A stretch of 64,000 nucleotides of DNA, taken from NCBI GenBank assembly GCA_032821775.1, contig JAVLRN010000011.1:806001-870000 (forward strand). The letters run 5' to 3'. Below are positions 33,139-43,847 of this stretch, piece by piece. This stretch comes from Sanguinoderma infundibulare. Lineage: Eukaryota; Basidiomycota; Agaricomycetes; Polyporales; Polyporaceae. The notes under the pieces are model-generated. The model had not been told where the DNA came from. It saw nothing but the letters and a program-made list of their open reading frames with translations, and did no database searches. Every line of letters starts with the position of its first letter. The stretch's first letter is position 1. The position numbers were made by a program, and so were the translations under genes.

Positions 33139-36100
33139 ATGGCGAGGGGCGTGGTCGCTCTGGCGGCTCGCGCATGACACCGTCGACGCGTCCTTCTGCG
33201 ATCACTCGCCCACCATCATTGGAGGGACCCACATCCCTGCGCGACGGGTGTTCGCCTTCGCCAGTTTACGACATTACATTACGACAGCGACAGCGAGCGT
33301 ACTTGATTCCGAGGCGCGCTCTAGTTCCCCCGCCCCCTGGCAAGGGGCCGCAAGCTGCGAGTATCCATTCAATTATTGTATTACCATCGGCTCCCTGGCC
33401 GTAATCGTATCTCCACCCCTCCATTCAGGTCTTCTCCTCGAGCGAAATCAAGGACATCAGTGCGTGAAAATCTCACGCGCGCCAACGCACTGGCAACGGA
33501 CGGAGGCGCACGAGGCACGCATTGGCATGGTGTTTCGACCTGCCGGCCTTGCAGCCTTCTATTCAACTCCGACCAATCAGGAAGCACGCTCGCGTCCTGC
33601 CCTGCGCCCTCTTCCTTCGACCAGCCTCCCCATAAAGAGCTACTGGACACACCGAGGGCACACGGAGGCGCCAAACGCTCGTTTCAGCGACCTCATTTCC
33701 CATGTCCGCGAGCATGGCCAGAGACGCGCCGGGCGCGCTCGCGTGTACGTGTGTGGACTCTGGGCGATGAGATCCAAAATCCCAATGGCCGTCCACTCGC
33801 CGCTGAATGCCAACTGACGACATACTTCGAACAGGGTCGGGCCGCCACCCGCTCGTCGCCCTAAAGCTGGTGCCGGTGGTGCTGCTGCGACTGTCAGGCC
33901 CCAGAGAACGCCTGCTAGGGCCCGCGTCCCGACGCCACCATCTGAACGTGGGGCCCCTCGATAACACTATGGCCTCACACGAGCCTAACTGGCCCCCCTT
34001 CTCTAGCCTCTGGGGTGGGCTCTCTCCGGACGGCGTGGCGCGCGAGCCAGAGCCCGTTCGGGATCGGGACGTGCGGGCGTGAGGAACCACTTGGCGTGCG
34101 CCCGGGACTACTGCAACTGCGTACTAGCAAAGTTGAGTTCAGTCGAGGCCAGACGTCAAGGCGAAGGCGTTTAGCGTTCAGGGCAGATCGCTGGGCCGAC
34201 GTCGTTCGTTCAGGCTTTCATCAGCGGTTCCTGCTTGCGCTGACTGAAGTTTGAAGCTTCAAGGGTTCATGGGCCCTGAGCAGGCCTTCAGGGGACATCC
34301 AGATTCCAGGCCGGTCCCCCAACGCGCTTTGGCAGATCCCACTGCCCGTTTCTGCGCGGGTCGCGAAGGGATCCACACAACACGGGCGGGGAACAGGTCG
34401 CAGGCGGCTGGCTTCCAATGGTTCTAGTCCTCCTCGTCCCGGTCCTGTGCTGAATCATCGTCATCGCCGACCGGACTCGCCACGGGCACGTAGGGCGGTG
34501 AGAAACGCCCATCCTGGGGCGGCCGTCTCCCAGCCGTGCCAGTCTCGTGCGCGGGATGAGTTGCGCCACGGAGGTGGGCCAGGAACGCGCGGGGGAGGAC
34601 CGGGAGAGGCGCGACATGAAGTCATAACGTCAATCTCGCTCTCCTTGCGAAAACATCTGGGGAGGGGGGACCCGCGTCACCCGCGACGGTTCTTCTTTAC
34701 ACTCTGGCTCTTCACGTGTACAGCTCCCGACGCGACGCTCCCAGGCGATGGGGGAGCCCGGATGGGTTTCTCGTGCGGAAGCTCGGTTTGGTCGGTGTAC
34801 ATGCTGCAGATGCACGCTCCATTCATTCGCTCGTTCGTTTTCATTCGATTCGTTCTGGAGAGGGCTCTGATGTAATGGGACGCAAATGGGACGCGACGGG
34901 GCGCGTGGGCCCTGGGTGCGAATGAATCTGTGAAGTCGTGCCAGGAATGCGTTCGTGGCGTTCGCGGTTCTCCCGCCACGCTATCGACGTCCTTCGCCAT
35001 TCGAAGAGGCAGAAGCCCCCGTTTACATAAACGTGCGCAGTGGACCCCTGTGCGTCGAAGTTCTGCACACGAATCGGTCGCTCGTTTCAGCTCTCAGCTC
35101 GCAGTTACTCAGCCGCTCTCGCAAAAGTTTTTTTTCCCTCTTTTCGGGGTCGGTGGCTTCCGCCACAAATCTCCGACAAGAGCCCTCGCGCCCTTCTTCA
35201 TCCCCGGTTCGCGAGAGATCATCAGTCATGTGTGCTGCGAGAGAAGGCGGGCGACTTGCCGTCTGGTTCGCCATAGTGATATACTCGTACGGCCGCTCTC
35301 AGGCCATAGGCGTTTGGAAGGCCGTCCTGGGCCCTTCTCGTGCTAAATGCGGGAAGACGCAGGGATTGAGATGCGCAAAGAGGGGGGGGGGCACCTTCTT
35401 TGCGGCGGCGTGCTTCTCTGGGGGTTCGCAATGTCCGCATTCGGCGTGGCCATACGGTATCTGGCCCCCTCCGAGGCGAGTCGCGCGACGAATGCGGGCG
35501 CGAGCAGGGGGCACCGGGAACGCGCGCGGCTGGGGTTGAACTCTGATGCAAGGATGGATGGAACAGGTGATCGCTGCGCGAGCCGTGTCGGGCAAGAGCA
35601 TCTGTCGGAAGCTCTGGGCAGGATCGCTGGGGTCGCATCTTGGGCCCCCGGCGAAGGCGGAACCGCACCCCGGGCTCATTCATCTGCGGGTTCCAAGGCG
35701 GAGCCTGGCCTGCAGGACGCACGCGCGTGCTGGGATGGGAGAAAGACGGAGGGGCGAGGGGGATGGAAAGGCGGCTGGAGAGGGTGCGAGTGGGGCCGCT
35801 GGCAATGGAAAGCGAGATGGGGCGGGAGGCAGGATGCATGTGGCCCTGTGCCGTGGCACCGTGGATGGCCGTCGGGAGCTGGAGCAGGACGCTGAATTGG
35901 GTGGAAGGCAGATAGATGGGCCCCCTGGCAGGGTGCGCTCCCAGGCTCGCTTGTCTTCTCCCGCGATGCTTTTGGCACGCTCACGTCAGAAAGCGACTGC
36001 TGTGACCGCCGCCACGGAGCCCGGAGAGACGTGCTGCGCGTGCATGATAGGGCGGGCGGACGCCCGGCACGCTCCTGCTCGAAGCATCGAGTGCTTGGGC

Positions 36101-38374
36101 TGAAGGTTCCGTCGCGCGAGCGATTCGCCCTGCGATTCCATGCAGGCCAGCGGCCGTGGACGTCGCGATCGCTCCAGCCACTGGCTCCCAGCTGCAAACG
36201 GCAAACGGGGGCGGGGGGCTTGCCAGTCATGGAGCTTGGGACGAAGGAGGGGTGCATACAGGACGTGGGTACGTGATGTGGAGTACGTGATCGCCGAGTG
36301 GCGAGAAGTCGATTGGTTCGTTCGACGACGCCAGAACGGCTTCGTGGCTCCGCACGGGTTCTGGTCTGTCCGAGTCCGGTTCAGGGTCCTAAGGCCTGAG
36401 GGCAATGGGCAGCCTGGCTGGTCCGCCATGGACTGCGGGAGGTCGATCCATTGCTCGGGCTCAGAGTCGCTATGAATGCGTGGTCGCCGTCGCCGAGCGC
36501 GGTATGTTCGATCGAAGGGCGATTAGAGTTCGCGTCCCAGGACGGATTCGTGCCACCGTTCGTGGTTCGTGCGCGCTCGCTCGCTCGCTCGGGACGTTGG
36601 AAGGTTGGAAGGTTCGCGATGGCAGCATTCAGTCGGAATGCGGCGTGCGGAGGAGCCGTTGACGCGGACTTGCCACTTTGAGCGTGGCGGACGTCCTTTC
36701 ACTCTCACCGGGCCCGTTCGAGCAGGACGATGGCCGCGAATCTGGGCTGGGGCGGACCTGTGTGCCGGCGGAGGTGCTGGAGACGACTGGCGGCGTAGCG
36801 AGGTTTCTGATTGCTGGTCTGCGGTCGTGTGGATGGGTCTTTCTGGCCCGGCTTGGTCCTATTGTGCTCGCCTTCTCGCCGGGTGTTGGCGGGTCGCGGC
36901 AGACGTTGGGCTGTCAGTGTGTCGGCTGCGAGGACTGATGGTGCTGATGGCGGTATGCTGACATTGGGTGGCCGGGGAGAAGAAAGGCGGCGAGAGGCGT
37001 TGTGGGCCGCCTGTCTACTCGCGGTCGGAGTTTGTGCTGGAGCGAAAGTGAGTCAAGATAACGTGTTGCGTCGCGAGAGGCGGCCGGGTCGCGCGGGAAG
37101 GCGTTTGGAAGGTCTGCAAAGTTGAAGCACAGCGCGAGATGCCGAGGCGGATCGGAGAGTGCGCGCATTTGGCAAAACAGTCGCACGGTCAATCTAATCT
37201 AACGAGCTGTGTACGTACGACCCTGTTTTGGCTGGCGTTCGCGGGAGCAATATTAATGCGATCTGCCAGTGACAGCGGTCACGGTCACCGACGGCTCCAA
37301 GGGTCCCGACTCTGTTCGCAATCGGCGGAGGACCATCGTCGGGTGCGACGTGTGAAACACGCGGCGATTTGCTCCTCTGCGACGAGATCGTCTGTCAAAA
37401 TCACCGAGTGCATACAGCCTCTTTGCCTGGCGCGTGCCGTGTCTTGGAGGCCCTTCGAGTTCGCCGCCGCGGCTTTGGGGACAGGGTCGCCAGGATACGC
37501 TTACGCTTGCGCTTGCGCTGTCCCTTTGTCGCTTGGCGGAGTGCGACGGATAAAAGCCCCGGGGGCCCGCGCTCGTCGTCTCTGGGTTTTGAATGCTTTT
37601 GAATGCGTCGCCAGCGTCTGCCCTTCGCGCTTGGTGCTCAGGCTCTCGCGCGCTGCGGCTATCAGGCAGCGATTAGCCGGAGAGATAAATAAGCTCGGAC
37701 GAGAGTTGCGGGCCTGAAGCGGCCCCAATCCGAGCGGCAATCATGGGGAACGTAAGGTCCAAGGGCCGGCGTAAACGCCTGATACACTTGGGTGGCGTAA
37801 GTATGATGCTGGGCTCGGGCGGATGGGCATCGCTGATGATGGCAACAGAGAGATAGTTCGGAGCAAGGCTGTCCGCCGACGGCGCGTTGGGATCATGCAG
37901 ACACGGCCGAATCTGCCAGGGAGTGTCGGGGGCGGTGTCGTGCTCGGCGACTCTTGCGTCGCAGCCGTCGGCTGGGGGTGGCAGTCCGAGCTGGGCGGCG
38001 CGGGGCGTGGGAGGGGCTGCAAGGGAGGGGAAAGGGGGAAATTGGGAAAAGCTGAATGGCCGATCTGCGGAGAGGATGTTAATTTGGGCGGCAAAGTTAA
38101 TGTAAACTCAATCGGGGCTTCTTGAGATTCGGGGATCGCCTGCTTGATATGGGTGGAGGGGGGGATCTGGATGGACACATGCATCTCTGGTCCATCTCCC
38201 AAGTCCATCTCCATCTCCCGGCGCTCCCTTCCTCGTCGACCTCTGCCGCACGCCAATTTCGCGCGGCTGCTTAACCTTTTCTTGAATCAGCGCTTCCCTC
38301 CCATTATAAATGGCCCTCCCCCGCGCCCGCTCCCGCCCCCTTCCCCGACACCTCCCCCCGGTCCCCCGCCCGCC
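33139..38374. promoter_or_regulatory. 5.2-kb gene-free region upstream of the WOPR gene
   Basis: No open frame here shows conserved motifs, membrane segments or coherent splice partners, although GC richness leaves many short frames open. It lies between two plus-strand genes and so probably represents an extended promoter and/or long 5' leader of the WOPR regulator. Visible sequence features are a 12-bp palindrome (34251-34262, TTGAAGCTTCAA), a run of ten G at 35382-35391, a short GCTC repeat near 36577-36593, and a C-rich leader just before 38375. A noncoding RNA could also be encoded. Confidence 0.5.
34251..34262. repeat. 12-bp palindrome in the region upstream of the WOPR gene
   Basis: The sequence TTGAAGCTTCAA is a perfect palindrome. 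It could be a dyad binding site, but a 12-bp palindrome in a region of this size is not strong evidence by itself. Confidence 0.4.
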
Positions 38375-39951
38375 ATGCAGCAGCCCACACTGACAGCCGT
38401 CCGCATACGCTCCACTCGCGATGCCCTCCAGATTTTCTACGCCGTCGCGCGCAACATCCTCCCCATGACCACCCGCAGGCTCGACGCCGAGGAGCGCAGA
38501 GCGTCAGTCCCACCCGCCTCTCGCTTATATATTCTGCCACCCTCATATCCCCTTTTCAGTATCACCTCGGGATGCGTCTACATCTGGGAGGAGCGCTGTG
38601 CCAATTCCGAAGCCACTGGCATGGGCATGGAGCGATGGTACGTCTCACCCCGCAGCCACCTTCTATCTTTGATTTTGGCTAACTCCCTGTTCCGCACAGG
38701 ACGGACGGCATGGGCTGGGGGCCAAGCCGCGTTCGCGACGTGAGTTCCGCTTTCGTCGCCCCGCCCCCCTCCGCCTGCCACCGACTCACCAATATTCACA
38801 CAGGAATTTCTCTTTTACCACCAGCGCGAAAACGAAGTCCATGAAGACCCAAATAACCCCTCCGCCCGTTGGGCGAGCATGATGAGGTGCGCTCATATTC
38901 CTTCGTTTATTTCACCTCTGGACCTCATCGTCTATTCCTTTGCCCTCGTTCCAGAAGACGAGACAGCCGAAGCAACCTCCCCTTCTCGAGGCAAGACGCC
39001 GAGCGTCTCATCAAGCAGACCTACAGCGTCCATGTCTCCCTCCCCGAGGACCGTCCTCGCGGCATCACTCGCAAGTGGCACCTCAGTTCGTCCCCCCTCG
39101 TTTCTCATCGTACTGTTGCACCCTGACTTCTCCGTCTAGCCGCCTACTTCAGCCAGACAACCCTAGACAGTCTTGGAACAATAGACTCCATCCCCGGCGT
39201 CGGCGACGTCCAGGTTCCTGAAGGAATGTTCAAGAGCGCACGCGCGAGCAAGATCAACAAGCGTACCGACCCCATGCCCGACGACATCGGAGCCGCAACT
39301 CACGAGCCATGGGGCATCAACATGCCCCCTGCCTCTATGTCGCCCTATGGCCCGGAACCTCCAAAGTGGGCGATTGCGTCCCCACAGCCCTCGCTCTCGC
39401 CCCACCTTGCATACGTCCCTCCCCACAACTCGTATTCTACTCCCCGTAGTTCGTACGACTCGACCGACTACTCTGCCAGACCGCTCTCTTCCCACCAGTC
39501 CCAGTTGAGCCACTACCCTCCAGCAGTGGCAGCGCCCTCCCCTCATCCGCCTCTGCCCCCTGGCCAACTTCCCACCCTGCATGATTCCGGCCTGGCCGTC
39601 TATCGCAATCCTTCGCCATATACGCAGTCTTCCTCGTCTTCCTCCGAACCTGGAACTTCCCCTCGAGCTTTCTCATCGCCACTTACGCCCCCATCCAACG
39701 TTTCATTACCCCTCTCGATCAAGAATGAGAAGCAGGCCGCCTCGACTGCCCCGAAGCTCGTCCCCCTCTCTTACCTTCAGGGTCTCCAATCGCAGGGATG
39801 TCAACGGCACCCGATGGACATTCTCTACCTTCAGCGGCTCTCGACTTCGGACAAGGAGTCCAATCGCCGCTCGTGGGCAGGGTTCCCTGTGTATGACCAA
39901 TTTGGCGAGGACGAGGCGAAGCCGACGTTGGTGGGCTCGCGTTGGTGCTGA
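38375..39951 (+). CDS. WOPR-domain (Gti1/Pac2 family) transcription factor
   Basis: This is a fungal-specific DNA-binding regulator; family members (Wor1, Ryp1, Gti1, Pac2) are master switches of cell type and development. Exons are 38375-38502, 38560-38637, 38700-38739, 38804-38886, 38955-39085 and 39140-39951, giving 423 residues. The first half of the WOPR domain has VRIRSTRDALQIFYAV, MTTRRLDAEERRA, SGCVYIWEE, RWTDGMGWGPSRVRDEFLFY (about 8-95). The second half has RLIKQTYSV and KWHLTAYFS (about 125-165). A Ser/Pro/Tyr-rich C-terminus of about 240 residues, probably a disordered activation region, contains a LVPLSYLQ motif near its end. Intron 5 uses a GTTCGT donor. The gene stands alone, with 5.2 kb before it and 3.9 kb after it. 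Confidence 0.94.
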
Positions 39952-42900
39952 CGGTTTCCAAATCGCCGTCTGTTATTGTCCGTCACGCTTAAAAGAGGGT
40001 GTGCGTTGCATCATCCGCACTGCCGATTCCATGGAAGCTCTCTAGCTGCTGGCCCGGAGTTTTCGGCGCACGGCGTCCCACCTGGGCCTCATGATCACCC
40101 TTGAGCGTGAGGTTGAGGTGGGCAAGGCGCCAGCGAGCTGTCTAGGCCTAGACCCCCCAGCGTGCGGTCGGCATCCTGATCTCGACATGTCTTCTTGACT
40201 TGCACCAGTCCCAGAATCCACATCCATGGGCTCCCCTTAGCCCCGGATGTCGCGGGACTAGTGCAGGCGCTGCGCATTTCTCTCGCCGCCTCCCGTTAAC
40301 GTGGATATATCACCATCGACCGCGCCTCGAAACGCGTGGCCACCCCATCTCATCCGCATCCGCATCCGCACCCACACCCGCAGCGCTTCTCTGACATCTG
40401 CCACGTTCTGTCGAAGTTCGATCGCAACGTTCGATGACGCCTCCTCGCTCTGTTCTGGACCCAGACACTCATACGGACTCAGGACCTGTATACTATCGTA
40501 TCTAAGCCCCTTCGCGTTACCCGCTCGCGTACTGCCTTTTGTCGCATCCCCTCATCTTGCATCTTGCAGCGCGGCAATGCGCTCTCCACAACGTATCGAA
40601 ACGATCTTCGACGACACTGTCCGCACGATCTTCCACCGTCCCACCTGGACGATACCCTACATCGAACCGCTCATTCCCATCCATCTGGTGTTCCGTGTTT
40701 CATCTATCCCAATGCTTCCTGCCCTGCGTTCCTCGCTTCCAGATGTCTTGTGGTTCCCTAGTACCTATGTGTCTCTGCTTCTGTCGCATCGCATTCCATC
40801 GGCCGCCCCATACACATCTGGCCCACGTTCCCATGCTCTTGCCATATCTATTTACGACTACGTATACGTACACGTACAGGGTTCCTTGGTTTTCCAACAG
40901 CTCTCACACCCTTGGTTCGTATACCCTCCACCCCCCGGCTTCGCGCTTGTAATGGACCTGCTCTCACTCGCCCCTTGCACTGCCCTTTTGTGTTTTTGGA
41001 TGTAACCTACGCACTGTACACGTACCATACCCCGCCCTCGCATTTCAAACGCCTTAGTCCGGGGCATGTATTTTACCCATCTCGTCCTCAACCGGCCTCC
41101 GCAACCCGAATGAAATTCAACAGCAGCAGCACCCCATCGATCACATCCGTGCGCTTGTGACGGCCCAAGTTGACCAGCGCGACGTTGAACGTCGAACGCT
41201 GGATCGCAACTTTGGGCGCGGCGCGGTGCCGGTACCTGACCGTCGTCTGCGGGGGCTCGTTTGAGACATATTTCGTTCCCTGAAGGTCAAGTGGGCACCG
41301 ACGCCCCGGCCGTCGACGTCGTCATCGTTATCCAGTCGTTATCCTGACCGGCGAGGGCGAGACTAGCGTCGACACCCGAATCACATGCGTGTGCGCGTTG
41401 CATGAAACGCGGCGAATGAAACCACCCCTCAGATTCAGGCAGATCCGTGCTCAGCCTTTCATATGTGTCCATCGACGCCCCCGGGCTCGGCTCGATCGAC
41501 CATGGAAGGGGCCCGGAAACAATTTCGGGACTTGGGGGGAAAGCGCTTGGTATTGCTAGGCATCCGATTCGGACACGATACAGTACGGTGCGATACCTTC
41601 CGAGTCCATGGACGCTTCCTTCGTGGCTCGTTGGTTGCATGTGTTTTTCGGTGGCAGATCTTGGCACGTTCTTCGAAGTCGCTGCAATGACGGATGACCC
41701 TCGCAGACGCTTGAATCCGATTTGAACGGCCTGTGCTTGTTATGACACCGACCGACCGGTGGCGCAAGTGGGATCATAGAGAGTGGAGGGTTAGGGATGT
41801 CGGGTAGGCAGGCGCGACGCGTCGCCGGGGGCGATCTGAGGCCATTCCGCTCTCGGACGCGCGTCGAGTCGCCGATCGCGCGCTCGAGCATGCGATCGGC
41901 CACTCTATCGACCACGTCGAGAGAGTGACCCTGAGGCGTGATCAGTGGGGCCGAGCCGTCTCCGTGGTCCATCTCGCTTCGAACGAACATCAAGCGACCG
42001 GGCCACGTTGCGGGTGGGCTATCGGCGACATAACATATTATGATAGTCCTTGCCAAGGACCGCCCAATCTAGGGCATCTATCTCAGTGCGTGTTTCGTGT
42101 CTGGTTCGTGTAAAGGCCGTCGGTGAGGGTGGCGCGCTCGTGCGAAATAGGTAACCCTGGTTGGGGGGTTTCGCGCTGCGACTCGGACGTGCGCCAGGAG
42201 CTGTGTGCGATGCGAGACTCCCGCAAGTGCCGTTTCGAATAACGTTCTGGGGCTGCTAGCCTTGGCTTGAGAGCCCCTCCATGACTCCCTGTACCGGGTA
42301 GGCTACCAAAGGGCACTAGCGTTCTGCCAGTGTGTGCCAGGATACGTCTCCATGAACCATGGGCACTGTTCGCTGTGATAACATATCAATGTCGCCTCTA
42401 ATGAGACATGGATCCCGCTGCCACCTGGCACCTCTCGTCCCGTGCTCCTTGTGGTCGCCTCGGGGGTGCCAAGTGGCCCACCATGCCTGATCAGAGCTAG
42501 CTGTGCGGCGTGCCGCGCTTGTTTTCAGCTCCCCCGAGCGCGCCGGAAGCAGCAGCAGCTGAGCCTCTCAAACTTGCACTCAGCGTCCGCAGTTTCACTA
42601 GGTTGATGCGCATGACGTCGCGGTGCGGGGCCCGTGCGTCAGGGTCCCTGCCCCAGTCCCTTGCCAAAACCACGAACGGCGTCAACAGTGTCAAGTTAAC
42701 GTTCCGCATCGACATATGGGGAGGTGGGGAGGTGGCAGGCACGTACCATCACATCGGCTACTGGACAAATTCCGCCTGTACATGTCCTGCAAGCTGTCGC
42801 GCTCGAGTCCGTACGCGCGCCATTTGCTTACCTTCGCGCAGAGCACAACCACCAGCACGGGAGCAGCACGGGAGTCCACCGGAACAAGTCACCATAGCAT

Positions 42901-43847
42901 TCACAAGTGCAGGACCGCGGCGGCGAGGTCGTGTGCCTTCGCGAATGCATTCGGGGGATCTGCGATGTGCGTAATCTGAGATTGGATGGGACGTTTCCCA
43001 GTTTCCCTGTGAGCAGGTTTCAATTATTGCATATTGAACTCCTGTCAGCTGAGGGGCTCATCATATATCGTATTGGAAGGTCGAGGGGCAAGACGAGGGC
43101 CAGGGCGAGCGTATGCGCATCATCCGCGCTCTTGGCTCGCCATGTAGTATCATTATAAGACAAACCGGAAGAATGGAAGCTGCGAGGTCGGGAGACACGC
43201 TCGGCGTCCGACGATGCCACGAATCACAAACGAGACTTTGACAACGCGATGGAGGGACGAATCGAACGCCAACGCTCAGCGCAGCCATGCCCCTGATGAA
43301 TTCGAATGTTCCTTATGATGTGGGCGGGACGCCCCGTACACGCAAGAACTGGGTATACCTGCAAGGGTGCTGCATTTGGATACATGCGCTTCAAGCCAAT
43401 CTCGCAGAAACTCTAGTTGCACCCCATCGCAGACGGGGTTTTACAGATAGTATGACTGCGTAGGCTGACGGCGACACGCCTGGCCCGAGCAATGCTGGAC
43501 ATAGGAACGTAAGAGCTGCAAGGCCAACTGTCAAAACTCTCCATCAGGTCCACCAGGGCCCGCTGTCTCCGCCAATTGTCGCCGAGCGATCAGGCGTGGC
43601 GTTTAGGCTTTTCACGACAATCCAGGACAATCCTCCCTCGGCTAGAAGGCCTCTCCGGACCGCCGGAACGCTATGTACTCAGAAAGGGTAAACGAACACG
43701 ATGCTGGAAGCGGATACGCGAGCCTTCCAGCTCCAAGGACGCAGCCAGGGCGCGATAGCGGTGGGAACCTGGCGATGGGGCTCCGAGAAGTCGCAGCCAT
43801 GCGCGCGGACGCGACCTAGGCCGCGTCGCCGCGATGTGATGCCGACT
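39952..43847. other. 3.9-kb gene-free region between convergent genes
   Basis: The WOPR gene and the MutY gene point toward each other here, so no promoter for either is needed in this space. The plus strand at about 40300-41100 is pyrimidine-rich with a 234-codon open frame (40301-41005) of unconvincing composition; a long WOPR 3' UTR or a separate noncoding transcript is possible. A hexamer run of CCGCAT type lies near 40352-40369. A long hairpin is at 41163-41217. Nothing recognisable was found in 41220-43847. Confidence 0.45.
41163..41217. repeat. Long, nearly perfect hairpin (three stacked stems)
   Basis: The outer stem pairs 41163-41172 with 41207-41217, with one bulged T at 41211. The middle stem CCAGCG at 41174-41179 pairs with CGCTGG at 41197-41202. 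The inner stem CGACGTT at 41180-41186 pairs with AACGTCG at 41188-41194. About 23 base pairs fit in 55 nt with only small internal loops. It could be an RNA hairpin, a cruciform-forming site, or the remnant of a small inverted-repeat element. Confidence 0.7.

Noticed and set aside
35347..35895. 182-codon and overlapping open frames in the region upstream of the WOPR gene
   Set aside because: Several frames on both strands are open at once, which reflects high GC content. None has conserved motifs or sensible starts.
40301..41005. 234-codon open frame on the plus strand downstream of the WOPR gene
   Set aside because: Its composition (Ser, Pro, Arg, Leu) follows from a pyrimidine-rich strand, with no motif, no splice partner and no family resemblance. 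It was kept only as possible transcribed noncoding sequence.
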